From Sphingomonas crocodyli (lineage in GTDB: Bacteria; Pseudomonadota; Alphaproteobacteria; Sphingomonadales; Sphingomonadaceae): a DNA stretch of 64,000 nucleotides. The notes under the pieces were generated by a model. That model made no database searches and had not been told where the DNA came from. It saw nothing but the letters and a program-made list of their open reading frames with translations. A program made the position numbers and the translations under genes. Positions 8,741 to 17,678 of the stretch are shown here, in pieces (the stretch's first letter is position 1; each line of letters starts with the position of its first letter). The DNA is taken from positions 62,001-126,000 of the forward strand of contig NZ_SACN01000001.1 of assembly GCF_004005865.1 (NCBI RefSeq). Reading direction: 5' to 3'.

Positions 8741-9453
8741 TCGCCCTCGACCTTCAGCGTGAACATATAGCCTTCGTTGCGCACGGTGCGGATCGGATCA
8801 TCGGGGCCAAGTTTCTTGCGAAGCCGGCTGATCGTCACGTCGATCGCGCGGTCATAGACGTCGCTGTCGAGCCCCTTGCCCGCTTCGATGATCTGATCGC
8901 GCGTCAAAACGCGTTGAGGCCGATCGAGGAAGGCGACAAGCACGCGAAACTCGGCGTCGGTCAGCGGCGCGGCCGGCGCGCCCGCGCGGCGCACCTCACG
9001 CTGGACGACGTCGAGCGCCCAGGCGCCGAAGCGACGCTGCTGCCCGCTGCCATTGGCCGCCGCACCCTCTTCAGCCTTGCGCCGCAGGACGGCGCGGATG
9101 CGGGCGAGCAATTCGCGCGGATTGCAGGGCTTGGGCAGATAATCGTCGGCGCCGACCTCCAGCCCGATGATCCGATCGGTATCCTCGCCCATCGCCGACA
9201 GCATGATGATCGCGGGGCCGCCGGGCTTGCGGATGCGGCGCAGCACCGACAGCCCGTCCTCCCCCGGCATCATCAGATCGAGGACGATCAGATCGGGCCG
9301 CTTCGCCGCGATCGCCGCGTCCATCGCCACCGCATCGGCCGCGCTTTCGACCGACAGGCCATTCTGGCGCAGGAAATCGGTGATCAAAGTGCGCAGATCA
9401 TTGTCGTCGTCGACGACCAGGATTTCGGGATTGGCGGTGTTGACCTGATTCAT
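8737..9453 (-). CDS. OmpR-family response regulator
   Basis: A 238-residue transcription factor with an N-terminal receiver domain (acidic pocket VVDDDND, phospho-acceptor Asp59 in LIVLDLMMPGEDG, Lys in YLPKPCNPREL). A linker follows, then a C-terminal winged-helix domain (VLTRDQIIE, DVTISRLRKKL, TVRNEGYMF). The cognate kinase gene follows with a 4-nt overlap and an EF-hand gene precedes with a 4-nt overlap. Autoregulation of the seven-gene operon is likely but not shown; a 16-bp palindrome at 15019-15034 upstream of the operon is a candidate site for some regulator. Confidence 0.92.
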   Translation of the reverse strand: MNQVNTANPEILVVDDDNDLRTLITDFLRQNGLSVESAADAVAMDAAIAAKRPDLIVLDLMMPGEDGLSVLRRIRKPGGPAIIMLSAMGEDTDRIIGLEVGADDYLPKPCNPRELLARIRAVLRRKAEEGAAANGSGQQRRFGAWALDVVQREVRRAGAPAAPLTDAEFRVLVAFLDRPQRVLTRDQIIEAGKGLDSDVYDRAIDVTISRLRKKLGPDDPIRTVRNEGYMFTLKVEGE

Positions 9454-10172
9454 GGGCGGGCAGGCTCCTTGCGCTTCTCCGGCGTCCTGCCCGACGCCTT
9501 CTCCTTGGCTTTTTCGATGCAGCGCCGGTTCGCCTCGATCTGCGCGGGGGTGCGCGGCAGGGTGGCGAGGGTCAGCGCCTTGGTGAGATTGGGATCGAGA
9601 TCGCGGAAGCGATCGGCCGCCATCCGGCGGAATTCGTCGCGGCTGATCGCGCGATTGAGATCGGCATCGGCCCCCGCGACCGGATTGGGGACGTTCAGGA
9701 AGGCATAGCGCCCCGCGCCCATCGGCCCGTCATAGCCGCCATCGCCCTTGGCGCGCCGCTTCATCCGTTCGCGTGCCTCTTTGATCGCTTCGGCACTCGG
9801 GCGCTCTGCCGGCGCGGCTCCGGGCTGGCGCGCGCGATACAGCTTCACCTCGGGCGCGACATTTTCTTCGTAGTCGCTGATCTCGTCGGGCCACAATTCG
9901 CCATTATGATCCTTGTCGAGCGTCGCGAAGAAGCGATCGGCGTCAAGGATCAGCTCGCTCTGGGTGACCTGCCCGTCATGGTTGCGATCGGCCCCGTCGA
10001 ACCAGCGCGTCACCGGATCGCCGCCATCGGGCTGCGGGCGGAAGGGCTCGCCGACCGGGGAGATGAACAACTGGGTCGGCACCGGGCCGGGGCACACCGT
10101 CGGCTCGGCCTTCTTCGCGAGCGCAGCGCCCGAAAGCGTCGCGGCGGCGAGCAGGGCGAGCGCGATCCTCAT
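9450..10172 (-). CDS. Secreted EF-hand calcium-binding protein
   Basis: A 240-residue exported protein: the signal peptide is residues 1-19 with a likely cut after ALA. Three EF-hand loops can be read: residues 62-73 (DRNHDGQVTQSE), 86-97 (DKDHNGELWPDE) and 169-180 (DADLNRAISRDE, weaker). A basic, lysine-rich tail ends the protein. Such loops normally bind Ca2+. It is embedded between the permease gene and the response regulator gene with 4-nt overlaps on both sides, so it is made with the efflux pump and the two-component system. It may act as a periplasmic metal-sensing partner of the kinase or pump; that role is inference. No enzymatic motif is visible. Confidence 0.85.
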   Translation of the reverse strand: MRIALALLAAATLSGAALAKKAEPTVCPGPVPTQLFISPVGEPFRPQPDGGDPVTRWFDGADRNHDGQVTQSELILDADRFFATLDKDHNGELWPDEISDYEENVAPEVKLYRARQPGAAPAERPSAEAIKEARERMKRRAKGDGGYDGPMGAGRYAFLNVPNPVAGADADLNRAISRDEFRRMAADRFRDLDPNLTKALTLATLPRTPAQIEANRRCIEKAKEKASGRTPEKRKEPARP

Positions 10173-11377
10173 TCGTGCCTCAGCGCGTCGATAGGGTTGA
10201 GCGAGGCGGCGCGCTTAGCCGGGAAATAGCCGAACACGACCCCGATCGCCGCCGAAAAGAAGAAGGCGAGCAGGTTGATCTGCACGTCGAAGATGAAGGG
10301 CACCTTGAGCACCGGTGCGAGCGCGAGCGTCGACAGCAAAGCGAGAACAAGACCGAGCAACCCGCCCAGCGACGACAGCACCACCGCCTCGACCAGGAAC
10401 TGCATCAGCACCTCCTTGCCGACCGCGCCGATCGCGAGGCGGATGCCGATTTCGCGCGTCCGTTCGGTCACCGACACCAGCATGATGTTCATGATGCCGA
10501 TCCCGCCGACGAGCAGGCTGACCGCCGCGACCGCGCCGAGCAGGGCTGTCAGGATCTGCGTCGTGCCCGACAATGTGTCCGAAATCTGCTTGGTGTCGAA
10601 GATGTTGAAATCATCCTCGGCCTCGTCGGTCAGGTGGCGCCGCTCGCGCAGCAATTCCTTGAGCGATGCCTGCACCTTCTGGCTGTCATAGGCTTCGTCG
10701 ACCGAGACCAGGATCGCGCGGATATCGCGATTGCCGGTCATCCGGCGCTGGACCGCCTTGTACGGCATGATCACGACATCATCCTGATCGTTGCCGAAGC
10801 CGCCCTGCCCCTTGGCCGCGAGCGTGCCGATCACTTCGCAGCTGATATTCTTGATACGGAAACGCTGCCCGACCGCCTCGACACCGCGGAACAGCCGGCT
10901 GTTGACGGTGTTGCCGATCACGCAGACCGCCTTGCCCGCCTGCTCCTCGGCTTCCGAAAAGATGCGGCCTTCGGTGATCGTCCACGGCTGCGCGGTGAAA
11001 TATTCGCGATTGGTGCCGTTGATCGTCGTCGACCAGTTGGCGGCGTTATAGACCGCCGCGCCGCTCGACTGGACCTGCGGCGCCACCGCCGTCACCCCCA
11101 CGATCTGTTCGCGGATCGCATCGAGATCCTCGATCTTGAAATCGGGCGGCTGCGGCCCGCCGCCGCCACGCCCGAAGCCCTGGCCGGGGCGGACCTGCAG
11201 CACATTGGCGCCCAGGCTGGAGATTTGCGTCTTGACCGCCTGGGTCGCGCCATTGCCCAGCGTCACCATCGTCACGACCGCCCAGACGCCGATGACGATG
11301 CCGAGGATCGTCAGGAACGAGCGGAGCAGATGCCGCCGTATCTCGCGGATCGCGAGGAGGAGCGTGGTCGCCCACAT
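10169..11377 (-). CDS. MacB-like ABC transporter permease
   Basis: A 402-residue inner-membrane subunit of a mechanotransmission-type (MacB/FtsX) ABC exporter. It has one N-terminal TM (SFLTILGIVIGVWAVVTMV), a large periplasmic domain, and the C-terminal FtsX domain with three TMs, including VGGIGIMNIMLVSVTERTRE and RLAIGAVGKEVLMQFL. In E. coli MacB the ATPase and permease are fused; here they are separate genes overlapping by 1 nt. It should work with the adaptor (12089-13483) and outer-membrane channel (13480-14985) as a tripartite pump. The substrate is unknown; macrolides, peptides or siderophores are exported by relatives. Confidence 0.9.
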   Translation of the reverse strand: MWATTLLLAIREIRRHLLRSFLTILGIVIGVWAVVTMVTLGNGATQAVKTQISSLGANVLQVRPGQGFGRGGGGPQPPDFKIEDLDAIREQIVGVTAVAPQVQSSGAAVYNAANWSTTINGTNREYFTAQPWTITEGRIFSEAEEQAGKAVCVIGNTVNSRLFRGVEAVGQRFRIKNISCEVIGTLAAKGQGGFGNDQDDVVIMPYKAVQRRMTGNRDIRAILVSVDEAYDSQKVQASLKELLRERRHLTDEAEDDFNIFDTKQISDTLSGTTQILTALLGAVAAVSLLVGGIGIMNIMLVSVTERTREIGIRLAIGAVGKEVLMQFLVEAVVLSSLGGLLGLVLALLSTLALAPVLKVPFIFDVQINLLAFFFSAAIGVVFGYFPAKRAASLNPIDALRHE

Positions 11378-12099
11378 CAGCCCACAACCCCCGGACTCTT
11401 TTCGATCCGTTCGACGAGGCCATCCTTGAAATGGATGATCGTGCGCGCGAACGCCGCCATGTCGGGTTCGTGCGTGACCATCAGCACGGTGATCCCGCTG
11501 TTGCGGTTGAGATCGGTCAGCAGCTCCATGATCTCGATCGAGCGCGCCGAATCGAGATTGCCGGTCGGCTCGTCCGCCAGAAGCACGTCAGGGTGGGTGA
11601 CGATCGCGCGGGCGATTGCGACGCGCTGCTGCTGGCCGCCCGAAAGCTCTGCCGGGGTATGATCCCACCAGTCGGCCAGCCCAACCTTGTCGAGCGCGGC
11701 CATGCCCAGTTCGTGCCGCTTCGCCTTGTCCTCACCGCGATAGACCAGCGGCAGTTCGACATTTTCGAGCGCAGTGGTGCGCGCGAGCAGGTTGAACCCC
11801 TGAAACACGAAGCCGAGATAGCGGCGGCGCAGCAAGGCGCGCTGATCGCGGTCGAGCGTTTCGACCGGATGACCGCGAAACAGGAACTGGCCCGATGTCG
11901 GCACGTCGAGGCAGCCGAGGATGTTCATCGTCGTCGACTTGCCCGAACCCGAAGGCCCCATCACCGCAACGAAATCGCCGCGCGCGATATCGAGGTCGAC
12001 ACCCTTAAGCGCCTGAAACGCGGTCGCGCCCTCGCCGAAGGTCTTGGTGACGCCGCGAAGCCGGATCAGCGCGTCGGACGCGCCCGCATCATTGGGCAT
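11377..12099 (-). CDS. ABC transporter ATP-binding protein (MacB/LolD type)
   Basis: A cytosolic ATPase of about 240 residues that powers the adjacent permease. Walker A is MGPSGSGKSTTMNILG, the signature is LSGGQQQRVAIARA, Walker B is DVLLADEPTGNLD and the switch His lies in MVTHEPD. The ATG at 12097-12099 is chosen; an upstream start at 12153 would add 18 Arg/Ala-rich residues that only reflect overlap with the adaptor gene. With this start it overlaps the adaptor gene by 11 nt and the permease gene by 1 nt. The family and partner assignment are firm; the substrate is not known. Confidence 0.92.
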   Translation of the reverse strand: MPNDAGASDALIRLRGVTKTFGEGATAFQALKGVDLDIARGDFVAVMGPSGSGKSTTMNILGCLDVPTSGQFLFRGHPVETLDRDQRALLRRRYLGFVFQGFNLLARTTALENVELPLVYRGEDKAKRHELGMAALDKVGLADWWDHTPAELSGGQQQRVAIARAIVTHPDVLLADEPTGNLDSARSIEIMELLTDLNRNSGITVLMVTHEPDMAAFARTIIHFKDGLVERIEKSPGVVG

Positions 12100-13483
12100 T
12101 GCGCCGCTGCCCGCCCTGCGCGCCCGCGCCGCCGCCCGACTGGCCCGTCGCATATTGGCCGATCACGACCTGATCGCCTTCCTTCAGATCACCGCCGACA
12201 ATCTCGACCTGGCTGCCATTGCTCGCGCCCACAGTGACTTCGACGGCCTTGGGCTTGCCACCCGATCCGACGATATAGACGGTCTGCTTGCTGCCGCGCC
12301 CGATCGCCGCCTCGCGGCTGCCGCCGCTGCCGCGACGCGGACGCGGCGGGGCGATCACGCTGGTGATGCCGCCGCCCTGGCTGGCGCCCGCGCCGCTGCC
12401 CGGCGTGAAACGCAACGCCGCGGTCGGCACCAGCAGCACATTCTTGCGCTCCGACGTGACGATGTCGGCGGTCGCCGTCATCCCCGGACGCAGCACGCCC
12501 TGCTTGTTCGCCACCGTGAGCCGCGCGGTATAGGCGACGACGCCGCTGGTCGTGGCGGTCGTGGTCGTGCTGCTCGACGAGGATGACGAACTGCTCGACG
12601 CATTGGCACCGACATCGACCCGCTCGATCGACGCGGGGAAGGTGCGGCCGGGGAAGGCATCGACGGTGAAGGTCGCGCGCTGGCCCTTCGCCACCTGCCC
12701 AACGTCCGCCTCGTCCACCTTCACCTCAAGCCGCATCTGGTGCAGATCCTCGGCGATCGTGAACAATACCGGCGCGTTGAACGAGGCGGCGACGGTCTGC
12801 CCCGGCTCGATCGATCGCGACAGCACCTGCCCGTTGACCGGCGATTTAATGAAGACGCGGCTCAGGTTGAACTCGGCGGTCGACAAAGTCGCCTTGGCCT
12901 GTTCGACCGATGCCTTTGCGGTCGCGACCCCCGCCTCGCCGCGCGCGACATCGGCGCGAGCGGTGTCGAGTTCGGTGCCCGACGGCACTTTGCCGCCCGA
13001 CAGCTTATAGACCTGTTCCATCCGGCGCAGCGTGGCGCGCGACTGGAGCAACGTGGCTTCCGCCTGCTGCACGCTCGCCTCGGCCGATGCGACGCCCGCG
13101 AGGCCCTGATTCACCGTGTCCTGAAAACGCTGCGGATCGATCTTTGCGATCAGCTGCCCCTTCTTCACCCGGTCATTATTGTCGACATAGACATCGGTCA
13201 CGGTGCCCGACTGTTCGGAGCCGACATCGACCTGATTGGTCGGCGCCAGATTGCCGGTGGCCGAAACGATGACGGTCAGATCGCCTTTTTCGACCGCGCG
13301 GGTCGCATAGGCCGCGTCATTGCCGCTGCCCGTGAACAGCCGCCAGATGATCAGCAGGCCCAGCACCACCGCCAGCCCGATCGCCCCGCGCCGGATCCAC
13401 AACGCACGTTCCGACTTGGGCTCGACACCCAGAAAGGCATCGAGATCGTCGGCGTGCGGATCACTGGTCGGTCGGTCCATCAT
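12089..13483 (-). CDS. Efflux periplasmic adaptor (HlyD/MacA family)
   Basis: A 464-residue membrane-fusion protein that bridges the inner-membrane ABC permease and the outer-membrane channel. It has a cytoplasmic N-terminus, one TM (about residues 33-51), a biotinyl-lipoyl-like half (VSATGNLAPTNQVDVGSEQS), a coiled-coil hairpin (about 120-205), the second half (IKSPVNGQVLSRSIEPGQTV) and a beta-barrel domain. Odd features are a run of ten Ser followed by a Thr-rich stretch (about residues 296-313) inside the beta-barrel region, and Gly/Ser/Arg-rich low-complexity patches near 360-390 and at the C-terminus. It overlaps its neighbours by 4 and 11 nt. Confidence 0.9.
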   Translation of the reverse strand: MMDRPTSDPHADDLDAFLGVEPKSERALWIRRGAIGLAVVLGLLIIWRLFTGSGNDAAYATRAVEKGDLTVIVSATGNLAPTNQVDVGSEQSGTVTDVYVDNNDRVKKGQLIAKIDPQRFQDTVNQGLAGVASAEASVQQAEATLLQSRATLRRMEQVYKLSGGKVPSGTELDTARADVARGEAGVATAKASVEQAKATLSTAEFNLSRVFIKSPVNGQVLSRSIEPGQTVAASFNAPVLFTIAEDLHQMRLEVKVDEADVGQVAKGQRATFTVDAFPGRTFPASIERVDVGANASSSSSSSSSSTTTTATTSGVVAYTARLTVANKQGVLRPGMTATADIVTSERKNVLLVPTAALRFTPGSGAGASQGGGITSVIAPPRPRRGSGGSREAAIGRGSKQTVYIVGSGGKPKAVEVTVGASNGSQVEIVGGDLKEGDQVVIGQYATGQSGGGAGAQGGQRRNAQ

Positions 13484-14985
13484 GGCCTCGTCTTGGAATT
13501 GGTCCCGCCCTCATAGGGGCCAGGGGCTGGCGTCGGCGCGGATTCCCATCCGCCGCCAAGCGCCTTGTAAAGCTGGATCGTCGCGGTCGCACGCGCGGCG
13601 CGCGCCTGCGCTTCGCTGTCCTGGCTCGACAGCCGGGTGCGCTGCGCATCGAGCAACGCCTGAAAGTCGATCAGGCCGGCGCGATACTGATCCTGCGCGT
13701 AGATCAGCGCGTTCGCCGCCGCTTCCGCGCCGATCGAGACATCGGTAACGCTGCGTTCGGCCGCCTCGCGACCCTTCAGCGCATTCTCGACCTCCTCCAA
13801 CGCGACCAGCACGGTCGACTGATAACTGGCGAGCGCCGCGTCGGCCGAGGCGCGCTGCCCCCGGATCGCGGCGCGGATCTGCCCGCCCTGGAAGATCGGC
13901 GCGGTGATCCCGGCGACCAGCTGACCGACGCCGTCGTTGATGACGTTGCCGACCGTGGTGGCCGATCCGCTGAACGACCCCGACAGGCGGAGCGCGGGAT
14001 AAAGTTGCGCAGTCTGCACGCCGATCCGCGCGACCTCGGCGGCGAGCGTGCGTTCGGCGGCGCGGATATCGGGCCGGCGTTGCACGACCACCGCCGGGAT
14101 CGGCGCACCGACGCCCGGTGCCAGCGGCAGCGAGGCGGGCGGATCGATCAGCGGAGTGATCGCACCTGGCGTCTCGCCCAGCAGCACCGCGATCCGATTG
14201 ACCGCGGTCAGATAGTCATTTTCGATCCCCGGCAGCGACGCCGCCGTCTGCGATCGCAATTGCCGCGCCTGTTCGTAATCGAGGCTGCTGACCAGCCCCG
14301 CCTGCCGCCGCCAGCCGACGATCTGCAGCGTATCGTCCTGCGCCGCCAGATTGTCGCGCGCGATCCGCAGCCGGATCTGCGCCAGCCGCGCGTTGATGTA
14401 GTTGAGCCCGACTTCGGAGGCGACGCCCGCCTGCGCGAAGGCCAGGTTCGCCGCCTGCGACTGCATATCGGCGCGTGCCGCCTCGACCGATCGGCGGATG
14501 CGGCCGAACACGTCCGCCTCCCACGCCACGGTCGCGCTGCCGCGATAGATGGTCGTGTCGCCGCCGCGCGAGACGGTCTGCCCCGTCGTCGGATCGATGA
14601 AGGACGAACTCTGATTGCCGACCGATCGGTTGGCCGACCCGCTGACATCGGCGGTCGGCAGCAATTGCCCCTGCGTGCCGCGCAACGTGGCGCGCGCCTG
14701 CGCCAGCCGGGCGGCGGCGGCGGCGATATCGAGATTGGCGGCAAAGGCGCGATCGACGAGATTGGTCAGCACCGGATCGTCGAACTCGCGCCACCACTGG
14801 GCGAGATCGAGCGGTTCGGCATCCGCCTCGCTCGGGTCCGACGCCACGAAGGCGCGGGGCACCTTCAGATCGGCATTGGCCTTCGGTTTATAATCGGGGC
14901 CGACCGCGCAGCCGCTGAGAAGCAGCATAGAGATCAGGCCCGGCACCATCGCACCGATCGCAAGTCTGTTCAGGCCGTGCCGCAT
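13480..14985 (-). CDS. NodT-family outer-membrane efflux lipoprotein
   Basis: The trimeric outer-membrane channel of a tripartite pump, 501 residues. A lipoprotein signal with lipobox LLSGC places the acylated Cys at residue 26, followed by AVGPDYKP, typical of the OprM/NodT group. Two repeated OEP domains contain long helices rich in Ala, Gln and Arg (for example LAQARATLRGTQGQLLPTAD). The ATG at 14983-14985 is chosen; a GTG six bases earlier is possible. It is the first gene of the seven-gene overlapping operon that runs down to the histidine kinase at 7313. Palindromes upstream (15019-15067) may carry its operator. Confidence 0.9.
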   Translation of the reverse strand: MRHGLNRLAIGAMVPGLISMLLLSGCAVGPDYKPKANADLKVPRAFVASDPSEADAEPLDLAQWWREFDDPVLTNLVDRAFAANLDIAAAAARLAQARATLRGTQGQLLPTADVSGSANRSVGNQSSSFIDPTTGQTVSRGGDTTIYRGSATVAWEADVFGRIRRSVEAARADMQSQAANLAFAQAGVASEVGLNYINARLAQIRLRIARDNLAAQDDTLQIVGWRRQAGLVSSLDYEQARQLRSQTAASLPGIENDYLTAVNRIAVLLGETPGAITPLIDPPASLPLAPGVGAPIPAVVVQRRPDIRAAERTLAAEVARIGVQTAQLYPALRLSGSFSGSATTVGNVINDGVGQLVAGITAPIFQGGQIRAAIRGQRASADAALASYQSTVLVALEEVENALKGREAAERSVTDVSIGAEAAANALIYAQDQYRAGLIDFQALLDAQRTRLSSQDSEAQARAARATATIQLYKALGGGWESAPTPAPGPYEGGTNSKTRP

Positions 14986-15018
14986 CGTCACCGGTCTAGG
15001 GGGCTTTCCTGTCAGCAG

Positions 15019-15067
15019 ATTTCACGCGTGAAATATCCGTTCGCACCTGCACATAGGCCGCGAACGG
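15019..15067. promoter_or_regulatory. Palindromes in the efflux-operon/trpC divergent gap (candidate operator)
   Basis: A perfect 16-bp palindrome, ATTTCACGCGTGAAAT, lies at 15019-15034. It is followed by an 8-bp inverted repeat (15037-15044 with 15060-15067, CCGTTCGC and its complement). They sit 34-82 bp upstream of the efflux lipoprotein start, in the 144-bp gap before trpC. A dimeric repressor or activator site is the natural reading. Nothing else is recognised in this gap. Confidence 0.5.
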
Positions 15068-15129
15068 CTTCATTCGCAACCGTATGAGGCCTTCCCGCCC
15101 TCTCAACCAGCCGCTATGCGGACCGGATC

Positions 15130-15921
15130 ATGGCGAACAAGCTCATCGAAATCTGCGACGCGAAGCGCGATCATGTGGCGGCGCGCAAGGCCGCAACCAG
15201 CCAGGCCGCGCTCGATGCCGCGGCGAGGGCGCAGTCGGCCCCGCGCGGTTTCCGCGCCGCGCTCGATCGCAAGGCGGGGATCGGCCACGCGCTGATCGCC
15301 GAGATCAAGAAGGCGTCGCCCTCCAAGGGGCTGATCCGCGCCGATTTCGATCCGCCCGCGCATGCCCGCGCCTATGAAAGCGCCGGCGCCGCCTGCCTCT
15401 CGGTGCTGACGGACGTGCCCTATTTCCAGGGGCATGACGATTATCTGGTCGCCGCGCGCGAGGCGTGCACCCTGCCCTGCCTGCGCAAGGACTTCATGGT
15501 CGATCCGTGGCAGGTGGCCGAGGCGCGCGCACTGGGCGCCGACGCGATCCTGATCATCGTCGCGGCGTTGGAAGATTCGGCGATGGCCGAGATCGAGGCT
15601 GCAGCGATCGACTGGGGCATGGACGTGCTGGTCGAGGTGCATGACGCCGCCGAACTCGATCGCGCGCTCGCCCTCAAGTCGCGGCTCATCGGGGTCAACA
15701 ATCGCGATCTGCGCGATTTCAGTGTCGATTTCGCGCGCACCTACGAACTGGTCGGCCGCGCGCCCGAAGGCTGCACCTTCGTCGCCGAAAGCGGGCTGGG
15801 ATCGAAGGCCGATCTCGATGCGATGGCCGAACATGGCGTCCGCTGCTTCCTGGTCGGCGAGGCGCTGATGCGCGAGGCTGATGTGGCGGCGGCAACGCGC
15901 CGCCTGCTGATGGGCGCGTGA
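15130..15921 (+). CDS. trpC: Indole-3-glycerol phosphate synthase
   Basis: TrpC closes the indole ring in tryptophan synthesis (CdRP to indole-3-glycerol phosphate). The 263-residue TIM-barrel product has the signature [11 protein letters not shown] with the catalytic Lys, [12 protein letters not shown], the second Lys/Glu region, [10 protein letters not shown] and [12 protein letters not shown]. Other trp genes, such as trpD, are not in the window. The gene is coupled to moaC by overlap of its TGA stop with the moaC GTG start. The order trpC-moaC-moeA-lexA is common in sphingomonads and their relatives. Confidence 0.96.
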   Translation: MANKLIEICDAKRDHVAARKAATSQAALDAAARAQSAPRGFRAALDRKAGIGHALIAEIKKASPSKGLIRADFDPPAHARAYESAGAACLSVLTDVPYFQGHDDYLVAAREACTLPCLRKDFMVDPWQVAEARALGADAILIIVAALEDSAMAEIEAAAIDWGMDVLVEVHDAAELDRALALKSRLIGVNNRDLRDFSVDFARTYELVGRAPEGCTFVAESGLGSKADLDAMAEHGVRCFLVGEALMREADVAAATRRLLMGA

Positions 15922-16427
15922 CCGACAAGCTCACCCATATCGACGCCGACGGCGCCGCGCGGATGGTCGACATTTCGGCCAAGGCGACCACGCAGCGCAG
16001 TGCCACCGCCGAAGGCCGCATCCTGATCGCGCCCGCCGCCCTTGCCGCCATCGCCGAGGGATCTGTGAAGAAGGGCGACGTTCTGGCTGTCGCGCGCATT
16101 GCCGGGATCATGGCGGCGAAGAAGACAGCCGAGCTGATCCCGCTCTGCCATCCGCTCCCGATCGCGGGCGTCACGCTCGATCTGGTGATCGAGGCCGATG
16201 GCATCCGCGCCACCGCGACGGTCGTCACTGCCTACACCACGGGCATCGAGATGGAGGCGATGACCGCCGTGTCGGTCGCCCTGCTCACCATCTACGACAT
16301 GGCCAAGGCGATGGACAAAGGCATGCGGATCGAAGGGGTGCGCCTGCTCGCCAAGACCGGCGGCAAATCGGGCGACTGGCACGCCGAAGACTCGTCATCC
16401 CGGCGGAGGCCGGGATCTCAGGAGTGA
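15918..16427 (+). CDS. moaC: Cyclic pyranopterin monophosphate synthase MoaC
   Basis: MoaC makes cyclic pyranopterin monophosphate, the second step of molybdenum-cofactor synthesis. The start is GTG at 15918, overlapping trpC by 4 nt. Family motifs include [47 protein letters not shown] and the end motif [12 protein letters not shown]. After this normal end come roughly 11 extra residues ([11 protein letters not shown]) and the stop; these are encoded by the left arm of a 30-bp palindromic repeat (16393-16422). The repeat has thus overwritten the natural end of the gene. The enzyme core is intact, so function is expected. Confidence 0.95.
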   Translation: MTDKLTHIDADGAARMVDISAKATTQRSATAEGRILIAPAALAAIAEGSVKKGDVLAVARIAGIMAAKKTAELIPLCHPLPIAGVTLDLVIEADGIRATATVVTAYTTGIEMEAMTAVSVALLTIYDMAKAMDKGMRIEGVRLLAKTGGKSGDWHAEDSSSRRRPGSQE

Positions 16428-16482
16428 TGGGATGAGCACGAGGCAGGAAACGCCTGAGATCCCGGCCTCCGCCGGGATGACG
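16393..16482. repeat. 90-bp palindromic repeat with perfect 30-bp arms at the moaC/moeA junction
   Basis: The arms at 16393-16422 and 16453-16482 are perfect inverted repeats 30 bp long, with a 30-nt spacer. Each arm is itself built on CCCGGC...GCCGGG. The left arm codes for the last residues of MoaC. The right arm ends at the first base of the moeA GTG start and includes GGGA, the only purine-rich match that could serve as its ribosome-binding site. Confidence 0.9.
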
Positions 16483-17678
16483 TGCTTGTGAGCAACCTCC
16501 TTCCCGTCGCCGAGGCGCAGGCGCGGATGCTCGCGCTCGCTTCGCCGCTGCCCGTCGAACAGGTTTCGCTGATCGAGGCGGTCGGCCGCTATGCCGCCGA
16601 ACCCATCCTCGCGCGCCGTACGCAGCCGGCTTTGCCGCTGTCGGCGATGGACGGCTATGCGATCCGCTTCGCCGAGCGGCCCGGTCCGTGGACCGTGATC
16701 GGCGAGAGCGCGGCCGGCGGCGGGCTGAACCGCGCGCTGGCGCCGGGCGAGACCGCGCGCATCTTCACCGGCGCGCCCGTCCCCGAAGGCGCCGACGCGA
16801 TCCTGATCCAGGAGGAAGCCACGCGCGATGGCGATCGCCTGACGATGAGCGGCGAAGGCCCCAAGGCGGTCGGCGAGTTCGTCCGCCCCGTCGGCGGCGA
16901 CTTTGCCGAGGGCGCGGCGCTGATCGCCGCCGGCGCGCCGCTCAACCCCGCCGCCATCGCGCTTGCGGCATCGGGCGGCCACGCGACCCTGCCCGTCCAC
17001 CGCCGCCCGCGCGTGGCGATCCTGTCGACCGGCGACGAACTGGTCGCCCCCGGAGAGCCGACGCCCGGATCGCTGCTCCCCGCATCGAACGGCCCGATGC
17101 TCGCGGCCCTGCTCAGCGCGCTTGCCTGCGCCGTCGCCGATCATGGCATCGTGCGCGACGATCTCGCCGCGATCCGTGAGGCCTTCGCAAAGGCGGCCGA
17201 GACGAGCGATATCATCGTCACGACCGGCGGCGCATCGGTCGGCGATCACGATCTCGTCCTGCCCGCGCTCAAGGCGGCGGGCGCGACGATCGACTTCTGG
17301 AAGGTCGCGATGAAGCCCGGCAAGCCGGTGATGATCGCGCGGCTTGGTAACGCGATCGTCCTCGGCCTGCCCGGCAATCCGGTGTCCGCCTTCGTCACCG
17401 CCACCTTGTTCCTGAAGCCGCTGATCGCGCATCTGCTCGGGTCCGCCGATCCGCTGCCGCGCGCCTTCGCCGGCACGCTCGCCGGCCCGCTTCCGGCCAC
17501 GGGCGTGCGCGCCGAATATCCGCGCGCGCGCCTCATCGACGGCCGGGTCCATCCGCTGATCGGGCAGGACAGCGCGGGCCTCTCCGCGCTGGCTGCCGCC
17601 GATCATCTGGTGGTCCGCCCGGCCCATGCGCCACCAGCCCTTGTGGGCGAGCAGGTCGAATTGCTTTCCCTCGCTTGA
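16482..17678 (+). CDS. moeA: Molybdopterin molybdenumtransferase MoeA
   Basis: MoeA inserts molybdate into adenylated molybdopterin. The roughly 398-residue product shows LSAMDGYAIR, GAPVPEGADAILIQEEA, ILSTGDELVAPGEPTPGS, TTGGASVGDHD, KPGKPVMIARLG and GLPGNPVSAFVTA, covering all four domains of the family. Two GTG starts are possible, at 16482 and 16488; both lie at the edge of the palindromic repeat 16393-16482, which supplies the nearest Shine-Dalgarno-like bases. The lexA promoter's -35 element overlaps the stop codon of this gene. With moaC it gives two molybdenum-cofactor steps; the remaining genes are outside the window. Confidence 0.95.
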   Translation: MLVSNLLPVAEAQARMLALASPLPVEQVSLIEAVGRYAAEPILARRTQPALPLSAMDGYAIRFAERPGPWTVIGESAAGGGLNRALAPGETARIFTGAPVPEGADAILIQEEATRDGDRLTMSGEGPKAVGEFVRPVGGDFAEGAALIAAGAPLNPAAIALAASGGHATLPVHRRPRVAILSTGDELVAPGEPTPGSLLPASNGPMLAALLSALACAVADHGIVRDDLAAIREAFAKAAETSDIIVTTGGASVGDHDLVLPALKAAGATIDFWKVAMKPGKPVMIARLGNAIVLGLPGNPVSAFVTATLFLKPLIAHLLGSADPLPRAFAGTLAGPLPATGVRAEYPRARLIDGRVHPLIGQDSAGLSALAAADHLVVRPAHAPPALVGEQVELLSLA

